Positions 23,801-34,177 of a stretch of 64,000 nt of DNA are shown here, piece by piece (the first letter of the stretch is position 1; every line of letters begins with the position of its first letter). The DNA comes from Coprinellus micaceus (taxonomy: Eukaryota > Basidiomycota > Agaricomycetes > Agaricales > Psathyrellaceae). Below the pieces are notes generated by a model. It did not search any database. It saw nothing but the letters and a program-made list of their open reading frames with translations, and had not been told where the DNA came from. The stretch is from the NCBI GenBank assembly GCA_951394405.1, contig OX596337.1:1-64000 (forward strand), given 5' to 3'. A program made the translations under genes and the position numbers.

Positions 23801-24566
23801 GGGATAAACGGAAGGGAGGTCATTTACATTGGGGCTAGATCTTTGCAGTGGGAAGGGCTCCCAGAACTACAACAGGGAGGCCACCGCAGTGGCAGCATTT
23901 CCAAGCCTTTTCTTAGAGGACGTAGCTCGTTGAAGAGTCCTTTTGGAAGGGAAAACTCGGACATAGCACAGTTTGGGCCGTCGACGGAATTCTGAGCACT
24001 GCGTCACGTCGAATTCTTTCCGATACAGTCCAGCCGAGTTGAAGAGAAGCCGACCACCATATCGATAGCCTCGAAAGCGAAGGTGGTTCGCATGGTCGCC
24101 CAACCCCCAGGTAAATGGTAGAAAGGCACAGGAGACTCCATTCGAGCGAGTGTCACCGCGCCAAGCCCACTCTTGCATGCTCCAGTGATTGGCGTCGGCA
24201 ATTGGCGTTGAGTTTGGGGAGGACGTTCATAGGTCGATCGTCGTGAAAGGAAAACAGACGTCTCGAATAACGTTCGCGAAGCAGGGTTAGGCCCTACAGG
24301 GCAGTAAGGGTGGAGGGCGTTATGGTTCCCGAAAAGGTGGTGATGGTCGGGTGCGAAGAAGCGCGGACGATTCAAAGGGCACAGACCCTCAGCAGATCGG
24401 ATCAAGAACATATTTCGCCGGAATACCGGAGCCCCTATCTTATTCTGCTCATTATACCGAGGGCAGCGATTCGAGCATGACTTAAACAAGGACATGGGAA
24501 CTTCAAGCACTAAGATACTGGGCCACATTTTCTATCCTCCCATATGTCCGCCTCACGTAGGCGATT
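20860..24566. other. Intergenic stretch, no supportable gene
   Basis: Open frames such as 24004-24528 (minus) and 20773-21402 (plus, antisense to the DUF6593 5' region) lack motifs and protein-like composition. One TAAGCGCCC motif lies on the minus strand at 21631-21639. Nothing else structured was noted. Confidence 0.45.
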
Positions 24567-25114
24567 CTAAAAGAACGCCAACGGATTTGTCTCGTTCCCG
24601 TATATCGGCTGAATGACGTCCCAATGCTCCACAAAGCACGTTCCCTCAAACTTCAAGCGATCCATAATTGCCCTATGAATTCCTGCTTCAGGTGCCCGCA
24701 TCCGATAGTGTATCATCCCAATGCCCTCGCCAGCCCACGCCGTGATGTTTGTGAAGGTCATCGAAGGTGTGCCCCATACGATCGTGAGCCACTCGATTGC
24801 CGGCTCGCGACCTGACAGTGCATCCGGGTTATGTTGGGTGTACACTCTGATAAGGGTGATGTATATTTTATCAGTGGTATGTCGACTGACCAAGGGTCGG
24901 CAACTCACCCTGGAATGTAAGCGTCGAATGCCTTCTTCGGATCCTTCTCCTCCAGAAAGATGTGCGCAAAGTCCCTAATCGCGACTTTCTGCCTCGCTTC
25001 TAGCCCACGCCCGCTGGCTTTTGAGTCGCACTTCTGGCGCGTACTCGGGGTAGAGGAAACGCGGTGTGAGAGAACGAGGGCAAGCGCCGCAAGGATGGGA
25101 GCAAGGAAGCGCAT
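24567..25114 (-). CDS. Secreted SnoaL/NTF2-fold-like protein
   Basis: Two exons, 25114-24909 and 24846-24567, separated by a 62-bp intron, give 161 residues. The N-terminus is a clear signal peptide (MRFLAPILAALALVLSHRVSS). The mature part has an alpha+beta pattern typical of SnoaL-like proteins: IRDFAHIFLEEKDPKKAFDAYIPG, VYTQHNPDALSGREPAIEWL, and the diagnostic end FVEHWDVIQPI. His/Asp in the HWD motif are the usual acid-base residues of SnoaL-like hydrolases or cyclases, but most fungal secreted members have no known reaction. The protein is probably extracellular. The splice junction is fixed by the GTGAGT donor and phase closure. Confidence 0.8.
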
Positions 25115-25679
25115 AACGGACTCTTGAGGATCTGGTGCGACTGCGTTCCTATAAATGTGGGTCGGATTCAGTATGGACGGGAACCTGACAATTCTTCACT
25201 CTGAGAAGCGACGGAAGGCACTTGGACATGCAATTCTACGTGTTCTCAACCCCATTCAAGTCGAAGGAATATCCGAGAGCTTCGCCTCCCAACCTCCTAG
25301 AGACACATTGCCTTAATCTGACTGCCGGATACGTTGGTCCTCCCCGCTGAAATCCGGGTTATTCAGACCTCTATGAAATCACTCATGATGAACCGATCGC
25401 GAGCCTTCCGCCCTTTTTTGGCTCTGAGAAACCAGATGCATGGTTATGGATGAAGCTCGGGCATATGCGACTATCGAAGCTCAGAAGTGTCAGGCGCCTC
25501 AGATACTTCTTCGTTTGATCTCACCCTGGGTCCAAAGACTCCTTGACTTGGCGTGGGTATGGGACACATGAAACTGAGCGTATCTTATTCCATTTCACCA
25601 CGTCGTGGGTGGCGTCTCCTCAGCGTCCTCGCGGCATATTTAAGCGCCCGTCGGACTCGCAAACGGGACCGCAAGACTT
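25115..25679. other. Intergenic between SnoaL-like and small gene
   Basis: The promoter and leader of the minus-strand SnoaL-like gene begin at 25115. No coding frame is supported. TAAGCGCCC occurs at 25641-25649, directly downstream of the next minus-strand gene. Confidence 0.4.
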
Positions 25680-25955
25680 CTATCCCTGCATAGCTTGCGC
25701 AGCCAGGAAGACTCCGAGGACGTGACCATCACTAACCATCATATCCACCGCGCCCCTTACTGATTCGCAATAGGCGTAGGCTTGAGCGCCCCAGGTCCAC
25801 CTACGCATCTGCCCGCTTGGGTCCGCCGACTTCAGCGCCCTCCACTCCCCTTCGATCCGCCTCGTAATTTCCGGCGTCGGGCGTGTGGGGTACACTCTCG
25901 TATAGACTTGTGAGTAGTACTCTATGAAGAGAGCCTTGGGCGTTACATTGGTCAT
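25680..25955 (-). CDS. Small protein of unknown function with leader intron
   Basis: Not recognised. The proposed product is 91 residues from ATG 25955 (MTNVTPKALFIEYYSQVY). It is rich in aromatic residues and predicted helical, with WTWGAQAYAYCESVRGAVDMM near the end and no signal peptide. The frame is open upstream to 26135, but a TATAAG box on the minus strand at 26146-26141 lies only a few bases before that upstream ATG. That argues that transcription starts inside the longer frame. A GTGAGT...CACAG intron (26045-25981, 65 bp) then precedes the ATG at 25955 as a leader intron. The next gene upstream has the same layout. Confidence 0.5.
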   Translation of the reverse strand: MTNVTPKALFIEYYSQVYTRVYPTRPTPEITRRIEGEWRALKSADPSGQMRRWTWGAQAYAYCESVRGAVDMMVSDGHVLGVFLAAQAMQG

Positions 25956-26483
25956 GGTAGAGTATATTGGGGTGTGCGGGCTGTGTACCCAGAAAGCGTA
26001 GGTCAGCTCAAAGCTGCCTCCATTGAAGCTCAAGTCAGCACTCACCTCGACGGAAGACAGAGGGAATGATGCGGGGTATGGTGTGGGCCGGTCGGGGTGG
26101 GTTAGTTCTGGATACGTGAGAGTGGCTCGAGGCATCGTGACTTATATCGTAGACTACCCGAACACACACAACGCTCATTGTACTCGCGTACACTCTACCA
26201 GAACCTATTGTCATATCTTGGTACGCACGGCCGTGCGTCCGCTCCTCTTTGTTGGTGGCGAGTGGCGCACCTTCGTTGACCCCAGGCATGCCCATTGATT
26301 CACAAGCGCCGATGGCATAGAATAAGCCAATGGTGGTAGAATGTAAAAACAATACGATTGAGAGAATACGCAGCGGCCTCTCGATCGGTATTACGGCTTT
26401 GAAGTGTCGAGAAATCAACTTGAATGTACGCGTGAACATAGTTCGTGGTCCTGGGGATACAATGGCATATGACTCTTGGTCTT

Positions 26484-26867
26484 CTAGGCCTCACCTACAG
26501 CGCATCTCGCATCCCGGCGTTCGACTTTAAGAAGACATTCAGCTTCCAAGGCGTGCTCAACGAGCTCGTGGTTGGATTTCAACGCTGAAAGCGTGCAGTC
26601 CACACAGATTTCCTTCACGCAGAAGTCGAAGCGACCGCGAGCGGTTGTCCACATACTTGGAACCCCGATATCCCGGGTATGATCGACGAATTCTTTTCCC
26701 ATAGATCTTATCTTGCCGTCGATTTCCTCGTCGCTCAACACGGGCAAGGATGCAAAGGGGTGGTCGGGGTCTGATTCCCTGGCCTCCTCGATGATTGAAT
26801 TCCTCGCTTCAAGGACGAGATACCAGTACTTGACGAAGGCTTGGATTCCTTCTTCACTTTCGCTCAT
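26484..26867 (-). CDS. Small helical protein of unknown function with leader intron
   Basis: Not recognised. From ATG 26867 the product is 127 residues (MSESEEGIQAFVKYWYLV...), charged and predicted helical, with two cysteines in FDFCVKEICVDCTLSALK. The open frame extends upstream to 27155, but a minus-strand TATAAG at 27035-27030 and a GTGAGT...CACCAG intron at 26942-26877 (66 bp) suggest a short non-coding leader exon. The layout (TATAAG, leader, intron opening GTGAGTGCT, ATG shortly after) matches the neighbouring small gene at 25680-25955. The C-terminal halves share a loose W-T...C...A..EAE pattern. The two are possibly a diverged tandem pair. Confidence 0.5.
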   Translation of the reverse strand: MSESEEGIQAFVKYWYLVLEARNSIIEEARESDPDHPFASLPVLSDEEIDGKIRSMGKEFVDHTRDIGVPSMWTTARGRFDFCVKEICVDCTLSALKSNHELVEHALEAECLLKVERRDARCAVGEA

Positions 26868-27159
26868 ATCAGCCGACTGGTGTTGGCTAGTACGACCACG
26901 ATAGTAAGTGTGCGATGAGACTCTGGCGGCGAAAGCACTCACCGAGAGCGGGTTAGTCGGGGTAATTGAGGAGTCTGCGGTTCGAAGTTGGCGAAAGCTG
27001 GGGTCCTGGACTCTCCTCAGATCACCGTACTTATACCACAAATCACGGTCTCCAAATATATGCAATGTGGCTCGAGGCAGCAAAGCACCACTGCCACACT
27101 TCAAGCCACCATTCACAAGGGGCGATTGACTCTGACAGTGGCACAGAGGGATCACCCAT

Positions 27160-27986
27160 TCGATGGATCAAACCTATCCTCGTGTTTCGGCCCGGCATTC
27201 AATGGGCCACTATCCTTGTCCTTGGCCTTGTGAAGCTACCGTCAATTGGCCGTTGCATGACTCCCAATGTCCATACGCTCGGGACCAGCGCCTACTAAGC
27301 CGGACTAGCGTCCCACTATCGTCAGTGGATGGATCCCCTCTGGGTGAATGGTTCGCACCGTCGGTATTCGCCTTCTCACTTTCGGTCAAACCCTCCGCTT
27401 TGCCCTGGACTCCAAGGAGATCGCGCTATGAAAACCCCAAACGGCATTGAAGACTCAAGACGCGCACTGTCGGTGGGTCCCTGTTCGGGATAAAAGAGGA
27501 GGTCGAATCCTGGTCGGTGTCCGCCTCGATGTAGTGTCCTTCCAAGCATACGAAGTCTAGCGTGGAAAATGTTGTCGATCGAGCTACGTCCGACTCAGAT
27601 ATACATTTTCATATAAACGAGAACGCAGAAGACTGGGTCCGCGCGAACAGTGGGAAGGAAATCAGTATGTAAGGGATAAAAATGAAAAGGACACACCACT
27701 ACATTGGTAGAGAAGTAGGTAGATGTCGTAGGTCCGAAATGAAAACGACACACGGGGAAGGCCTGGGGTCGATAATCTCGATGGCGAGGGGCTCGGCATC
27801 CTAGAGCAGAGGATAATCAAGTGCTAATTTCTTGGCGGTCAAGGATACCTAATGTGGCGAACCTAATCAGGTGTTAGGATGCGCCGGCATCGGCATCTCA
27901 CATCGTAGTGGGCGACAGTATTGTCCCCGAACACGCGTCTTTCCTCATTACCCCCACCATCTTCAGCAATCGTGAGCGCCCTGGCT
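27160..27986. other. Intergenic, promoter side of F-box gene 1
   Basis: No gene is supported. The sequence immediately before the ATG at 27987 is pyrimidine-rich. The in-frame sequence upstream of that ATG has no other start codon. Confidence 0.4.
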
Positions 27987-29501
27987 ATGGCGCCGGTGCT
28001 CCCAACAGAGCTCCTCGAGGTAATCGTTGAGCTCTTCGAATATGACGAGGACCGCATCCAGAACCTCTTATCTCTGTGCTCTACGGCGAGAGGGTTTGTC
28101 AACTATTGCCAAAAGCACCTCTTCCGCGACGTTATCCTCTACCACCCCGTATCGTCGCCTAGGCCAGAAGTACCCCAGGCCTACGTGGATAAGTACAAGA
28201 AGGCATTACTCTTCGCGAAGGCTGTGACCAAACGACCAGATCTGGCGGCACACGTCAAGACGTTGGAATACTGGATGCCGTCGGATATCGTAGGGGAGAG
28301 CCAGAAAAAGAGCTTCCCCATCGTTATGCAGGCCTTGGACAACATGGTTCAAATATTCACACTCACTCTCGGATTTGATGGAAACCTCCCTGTCCCATCC
28401 TACTTCGCGATGCGTTCGACGGCTTGGCAAAAGGCGATTGCATCACTCCTCCAGCGCCCGACGCTCACCCGGTTGGCGCTGCACAATATCCTCCCGTTTC
28501 CCCTCAAGGTCCTCCTTAAAGCAGTGCAGCTGCAGGAGTTGGACACGATTAACACGTGCATAGAGTGTTCGTGAGTTTGTGCCCGCGTCCGTGTTGTGTA
28601 CTTGATTCGACTGACACTTCCATTAAAGCCCAGGGCTGGGGTCGACACTCCAGCTAAGGTCGCTTAGATCCGAAGGTCCTGTGCCAATATTCTCCCTCCA
28701 GGACAGGAGGTATCTTCCCCACTTAGGCATTCCCAATCTTGTCGAGCTCAATGTCAACACAAAAGGCCCAGGCCACGTCGAGGAGGAGGGAATCCATTTT
28801 CTACGACAGTGTCGGACACTCCGGACTCTACAGGTAACATGTGAGTCCATTGTTCCTACCCTCCTTGCGCCCAGCGCTGAATCCCGCTTGTTGTAGATAG
28901 TGAGAACGTCTCTAATCCCACAATGGCCTCCCCACTGGACGAACTGAACCCCGAATCATTCACCACTCTGACCCACCTCACCATGAACATAACCACCAAT
29001 ATAGCAAGAAGAGACGCTCTTATCGACCACCCATACAGATCTCTGCCTTCCTGCGACGCCCTTCGCCAACTGAGCCGACTCGAGACCCTCGTCCTCAATA
29101 TCTACTTCCGAGGCTGCCTCATCGTCCACCCCTCAGCGTTCGGCCCGTTTTCAGAGTGGGACGAAGCTACTCGTCTAGCCGATGAATGGAGTGCCATCCT
29201 TTGGAGAATCAGGAGCACCAGCATCCCTCAATGGACAGGGATATACGATATCGTCTCCAATCGTGACGAGTTCCCAGTGCTGAAGAAATTCGAGGTCAAC
29301 ATCCACGCTCAGGCGCATTCTCTCACGCATGACGTTGACGAAACGCGCGGGATGAATGGAATTTTCGTGTCGGGCTTCAAAGGGCTTGCAGAACCAGTGA
29401 TGCGTCAATATATGGCGGCGATTCAGGCGCGAGGGATTCCGATCGAATTCGTGTTGACGATAGAAAAGCCAAGCGAGCCTCTAACTCATGGTGCGCTCTG
29501 A
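27987..29501 (+). CDS. F-box/LRR-like protein (paralogue 1)
   Basis: Likely substrate-recruiting subunit of an SCF-type ubiquitin ligase. Exons 27987-28570, 28629-28840 and 28897-29501 give 466 residues with intron phases 2 and 1. The N-terminus MAPVLPTELLEVIVELFEYD...LLSLCSTARGFVNYCQKHLFRDVIL has the F-box pattern (LP-x-E-L-L, hydrophobic spacing, L-F-R-D). The rest is a loose leucine-rich repeat-like region (LTRLALHNI, LVELNV, LTHLTMNI, LETLVLNIYF). Closest relatives in the window are the two genes at 39.3-42.7 kb, which share start, length, intron phases and the xLETLxL.x.FxGCL block. The substrate is unknown. Confidence 0.8.
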
Positions 29502-30994
29502 CCTCGTATACGCTACATGTCGGTTCATTCCTCCGCCCGTCCATGCCCGTCCCTATCATCGTTTAATGCGTCTCATTGCGGGATTAGGGTACGGTAATAG
29601 GTTTCGAAATTCGAATTAATGTATTTATAGAATCATACTAACGATGTGTGCGCACCCCAAGCCCACCGCTTATCTAACTCCGGCGCCTCTCACTTCCCTT
29701 CCGACGCCCACGAAAAGCAAGACAATAATTCAACCCCCTTAGTGTGTCGTCCAGCCGCATGCACATGCCCCGATTCAGAGGAGCGCCCGAAATGCTAACG
29801 ATCCCAACGTACGCGTGCAGACCCCCGCCGTGTACCTGCAGTGGTGGGACGGACCAGAGGCACACATAATCGAGATTTCCAGGGGGCTCCTACTGGACGT
29901 GGGTCTCTTGTAGGGAGAAGAGGACAACATCGACGTCTGTGCCAACCATAATTGAGGAGCGAAATATCCATAAAGCGCCATGGGCGAGTTCCTCTCCTGT
30001 TATTCACTGGCAACGTACTGCTTACCCTCTCGAGTGGGGTCCTACTAACTCTGCCGGAACGTTCTTTCTAAAAGATTTGTTCGTGGAGAACGACCGTGTG
30101 CAGTGTTGATTCGAACGGGATCAGTCGGAAACACGATACGAAAGGTAGGTCCTTACACGTCCTCCTTCATTTCTTCGCATCTTCGCCGGGCTTCTGAACA
30201 ACACCTCTGGCATTACCTCAGGAGCTTTGGGCATCTCCCAACTCTAAACCACCCGCTCAAAAGCACCATGCTGATGCTCGTTCCCCTGGCTTCCGCCATA
30301 TCTGCTGGCCCACGCCCGGGTTGCCGCTCTGCACTTTAGAACTGGGGTCAAGGTACGACACAACCCGTTGTGTCGCGAATTCTGAAGTGACTCCAAGAGT
30401 AACGGTGCGTCTCCCCAGACGGCCCTAAAGGCACGTAGTGGCCCTCTTGGCCCTCTGGTTACGCTCGATGGCAGAGTGTTCCCTGCATGAACGGAAGCTT
30501 CGGTAGCTGAGCGGACTGTCAATATTCGAGGACGGGTTCCGGAGTGGAAGTCATTTGGGAGTGATTGATAGAGGGTTTACCACTGGTACAATTACTTGGA
30601 CTTGCTTCAAAGGGCATGTCGTCTCGTAAAAGCGTGAATTAGAATGCCACTCTCAGCGCACTTTAGTTCATGATATGACGGCAGCCTCCACAATAGAGCA
30701 GCTCGGATGACAAAAATGCGACGAATGACCAATGCCGTTGGGTGCCACTGGCTGGCTATGGTACATACTACATTGTAATTGAGACGTTTGCGGTGAGGAT
30801 ATCCCCTTAGTTACGTCCTTTCTCGAGTGGTACTATGGGGCGGTGCACAAAGACCAATGACAGAGAATGGCCGGGGTACAGTGCTGAGGGGGTACGACAA
30901 TGCCCATTGCAGGACCCCCTCCATCTGACGCGCTTAAATTCGGTGCCTCACGTTGTACAAATCTCACTCAATTCCCACCTCGAGCCACACCATC
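29502..30994. other. Intergenic with a relic of a Cys-rich gene
   Basis: Apart from the pseudogene fragment at 29801-29911 no coding sequence is supported on either strand. The relic is described separately. Confidence 0.4.
29801..29911 (+). pseudogene. Relic of the secreted Cys-rich repeat gene
   Basis: In one frame 29801-29911 reads IPTYACRPPPCTCSGGTDQRHT, a stop codon, then SRFPGGSYWTWVSC. This matches the repeat unit of the gene at 37706-38191 (IPTYACRPTPCTCTSGTYETYT then SFPGCTYCTCVPC). The in-frame TAA and the loss of several cysteines (CTYCTC to SYWTW) mark it as decayed. Only one repeat unit is recognisable. It is on the opposite strand to the intact gene about 8 kb away. Confidence 0.7.
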
Positions 30995-31297
30995 ATGCCA
31001 CCTTTGCATGCTCTGTACTGCTTCACACTATACTACCTCAAAGTCTTCCGAGAAAGACGCGACATCATTCTCGCCGAAGACCAAAACAGTCCCGTCGCTC
31101 GGTTCGCTTTCGTCACCGAATCAGGAGACGCCCACGAAGGAATTCTCCGAATGTGGGTCGAGTGTCAAACGCTGAAAAACGAGTGGGTTCAACGCGTCAC
31201 CGCGCTCAAGGATCGATATCCGGATATTAAAGATCCGGGGGAGGCATTGCAGCAGATGCTGGACGATGGGGACGTTCCGGCGGCCTGGAGGGAATAG
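30995..31297 (+). CDS. Small helical protein of unknown function
   Basis: A single-exon frame of 100 residues from ATG 30995 (context CACCATCATG) to TAG. The product begins MPPLHALYCFTLYYLKVF and is followed by amphipathic, charged helical sequence (GILRMWVECQTLKNEWVQRV, EALQQMLDDGDVPAAW). No signal cleavage pattern or family was recognised. Size, aromatic N-terminus and helical character recall the small gene at 26484-26867, but I cannot claim homology. Confidence 0.45.
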   Translation: MPPLHALYCFTLYYLKVFRERRDIILAEDQNSPVARFAFVTESGDAHEGILRMWVECQTLKNEWVQRVTALKDRYPDIKDPGEALQQMLDDGDVPAAWRE

Positions 31298-32922
31298 TTG
31301 ATCATTGGTCGTTAGAGCTTGAGTTCCATCCCCCGTCAATGGCGTAATTTGTTTGTGTCGTTGCATTGGTCGCTCGACTTTGGTGCCGCATTCTAACCGT
31401 GATGAAGTGGGTCATTTAGAGGGGACAGGGAGTGTGTAGTGGACCTGGGAGAACGTAGCCCGGGTATTCTTTAAATTATGTGGAGTGGTTTCCGCGTCGA
31501 GTAGCCTCCTATATGTGACATTTGGGCCCCATGTACTTCGGATTCCGGAACAGCAGAGACGTTTCGGTGCGCGAGCACACCCCAGGGGAGTTTTAAGTCC
31601 CAACTTGTAATCGACCTGAGATGCGCTCAGTTGCTTATTATATTTGCCTAACACATCCCTCAGTGCCATCGCGCCCCCGAAACCCGAGGGATCGCTGAAT
31701 TAAGCGCCCGCCCAGACTCGGCAGGCGCGCCGTCACTCTGTCGGCCTTCTGCTTCGGGAGTTCCCGACGTGTGACGTCACGCGCCGTTGTCACGGTCTCA
31801 AATAACGAGCTCAACGACAATGATGCTCTTTCCCTCCTTTCCTCCGCTCTTTACCAATGGCCCTTCCCGCTTCGTCCCAGAACAGCGCGATGTACGCATA
31901 TCATCGATTTGGGACTGCTCAAAGGCTCTGGCGGCGAAGGATGCTTGATTAGCATCTAATCGTTCATTTCCACACGCCAGCACGCATGGAATCTGCTCTC
32001 GGCCCGCTGAGGCACTTCCAAACATACGTCTATGAAGTAATTTCTTGTCGACAGTCCCGTGCATCTCCCGCAAACCTCTCAACCCAGCCCCCCTCCTCCG
32101 CCGACAAGGTGCGATTCAGACGCATACGCGCAATACCGATCGGGGCGTAGTGTTTGGGTAGCCGACTTGCGCCGTTAGCCTTCCCGCAACCTTCCCTCAA
32201 CCTTCCCTAGTTCATTACCCTTTTCGTCGAAGCGCACATCATGGAGCAAGGCACAGGGCCCGCCGCCCGGTAACCCAGGTCCTCGTGTCGTACGCTATAA
32301 ACAGGCATGTTCATTGATTTCCGTAAACTATATACGTTCAATTCAGTTCAGGTGGCAGGATGTTCGCTCCAAGAGGCGAACTTGCCGGATCGAGTGAGAA
32401 GCGAGTGGGGACGGTTATTGCCCATCGTCATCATTCGTCCTATTCACACTCACTACACACCTTTCCACACACGGCCTCATCCCCTCTTCCCGCCGAGACT
32501 CGACGGGTGGCCTGTGGCGGGCCTCGACGACACCAGCCACGGCGCTCTCTAACAATTTATTACTACGACCGCCGGAGCGGGGTAATGACCCTCTCGGCAT
32601 AAGCGCCCGGGAGCAGTGGTCTCTGATAGCGAGGTTAAGGTTATGATGCTCAGGTGGGCGGCATCAGAATTGCACTCGGAACCTTCTCTCTCTTCCCATT
32701 TGCTTCCCTTCCCTCCACCTGCTTTAATGCTTGGCAACTCCACTCCCCGCAGCACATCTCTTCGCTTTGGAGGCGGGAAGCGCTGAACGAGGTGAGGGTG
32801 TTATTTCTGGATTACATACCTATTCGGTCGGACAGGGCTGATGATGATCTGGCAAGAACAGGATAGATTGAATTGGGCGGTCGGAGGTCATAACCGAATG
32901 TTCAGTGGGCGTGGATGAATGA
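31298..32922. other. Intergenic, nothing supportable
   Basis: Frames here are short and lack motifs. TAAGCGCCC motifs occur at 31701-31709 and 32600-32608, both on the plus strand. Confidence 0.4.
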
Positions 32923-33258
32923 ATGGTCAACACCGAATGGGATGTCAACTCTCCGATGTTCCCACCTCTTGTCGAGGATAACATCGTGATTCCTGACATA
33001 CGGCATCTTCATCGATGGTTTGGTCGGACGCGCCGTTTCGAGCCGTCACCTCTATATGTAACCACCACCCCAGTCACAAGTTCCCCGGTTCCCCATCTCT
33101 CTCCCTTCCCTTCAGCACCCACTCTCACTCCAATTGATCACGCTGCGCTCGTCACGGACCAACGAAGGACCAGCGAACCGGATCCCTGCTATCCTTGGGA
33201 CATCTATCCCACTTACGGATTCGACTGGCGTATAGGGCTGACTGCTGGGACCATTTGA
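32923..33258 (+). CDS. Possible 111-residue protein
   Basis: An ATG-initiated frame encodes a Pro/Thr/Ser-rich product with protein-like ends (EWDVNSPMFPPLVEDNIVIPDIRHLHRWF and DPCYPWDIYPTYGFDWRI). No family was recognised. A donor-like GTGAGC follows the TGA closely, so the frame could instead be one exon of a longer or leader transcript. Weak support. Confidence 0.3.
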   Translation: MVNTEWDVNSPMFPPLVEDNIVIPDIRHLHRWFGRTRRFEPSPLYVTTTPVTSSPVPHLSPFPSAPTLTPIDHAALVTDQRRTSEPDPCYPWDIYPTYGFDWRIGLTAGTI

Positions 33259-34177
33259 CAGGTGAGCTCATTCATCTTCCTTCTGTCTCCTCCTAACCCC
33301 CACCCGCCTTGGAGCCCGTTGCGAGCGGTAGAAGAATGAAACGTGAGGGTATCCAAGGCGGTGGATGCAAAGCGGGGATTGATTGTCTATAGGCGTACTG
33401 ACGCTGGTCTTCTGATTCTAGACCGGCGGAATTCTGAGCCTTTGAGCGCCTGTCTCTTTCTCCCTTCTTCTCTCTTCGACGACATCCATTCCCATCCGCG
33501 ATCAAGCACATCTCATCTGTGGCGAGATCATCTTCATTCTACGAGAGCCAAACGAACGCACGCACGCACACGAGCAAAGAGCAAGAGCAGGACGACTGAA
33601 GGAGGATATTGCCGTTCGAGTTAGCGGGCAAAAGTTAGATTGACACACGACTCCGACGCCCGGATTCCTTTCATTCGTTCGTTGCTGAGCACTTCGTAAG
33701 TCCCGTCCCCATCCCTTCTTTCTTCTGTTCCGACCTTACCTCACTCTCCCAGGTGCTTCGCTTCGTTTCCTTCAAGGCGACTCGGGCGTTCATTCGTTCA
33801 CCCAGGGACGGCTTCTTGATCCCATCCCATACCGTACCAAACGATCCATCCCTTCCCACCCCGACCCCGAGCCAGCCATCTTCCATCCGTCCATCACACG
33901 CCCACTCGTCTCCCTCGAGCGCAAGGTCCCGCATCAAGGCTCCATACGACACGCCCCTCCCACACACGACCTCGAATTCTTCTTGAAAATCATCGCAGTG
34001 TCGTTCTGACATATCCAGTCACAACCCACCCGGTTCGATTCTTCCGGCGATCGATACTTTGTCTCAGACGCCCCACGTCGTCACTCCTCCACCTACATCA
34101 CCACCTACACCACCGTCACCCACCAGCTCTATCTTAACACACATCCCGTCGAGTTAGACGCCCACCCGAAGTAGACC
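33259..34177. other. Promoter and leader region of the Gα gene
   Basis: Pyrimidine-rich sequence with many CT and TTC runs and a GCACGCACGCACACG microsatellite-like stretch near 33550-33575. No coding exon is supported. The stretch 33960-34170 is very CA/CC-rich and probably untranslated leader. Confidence 0.4.
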
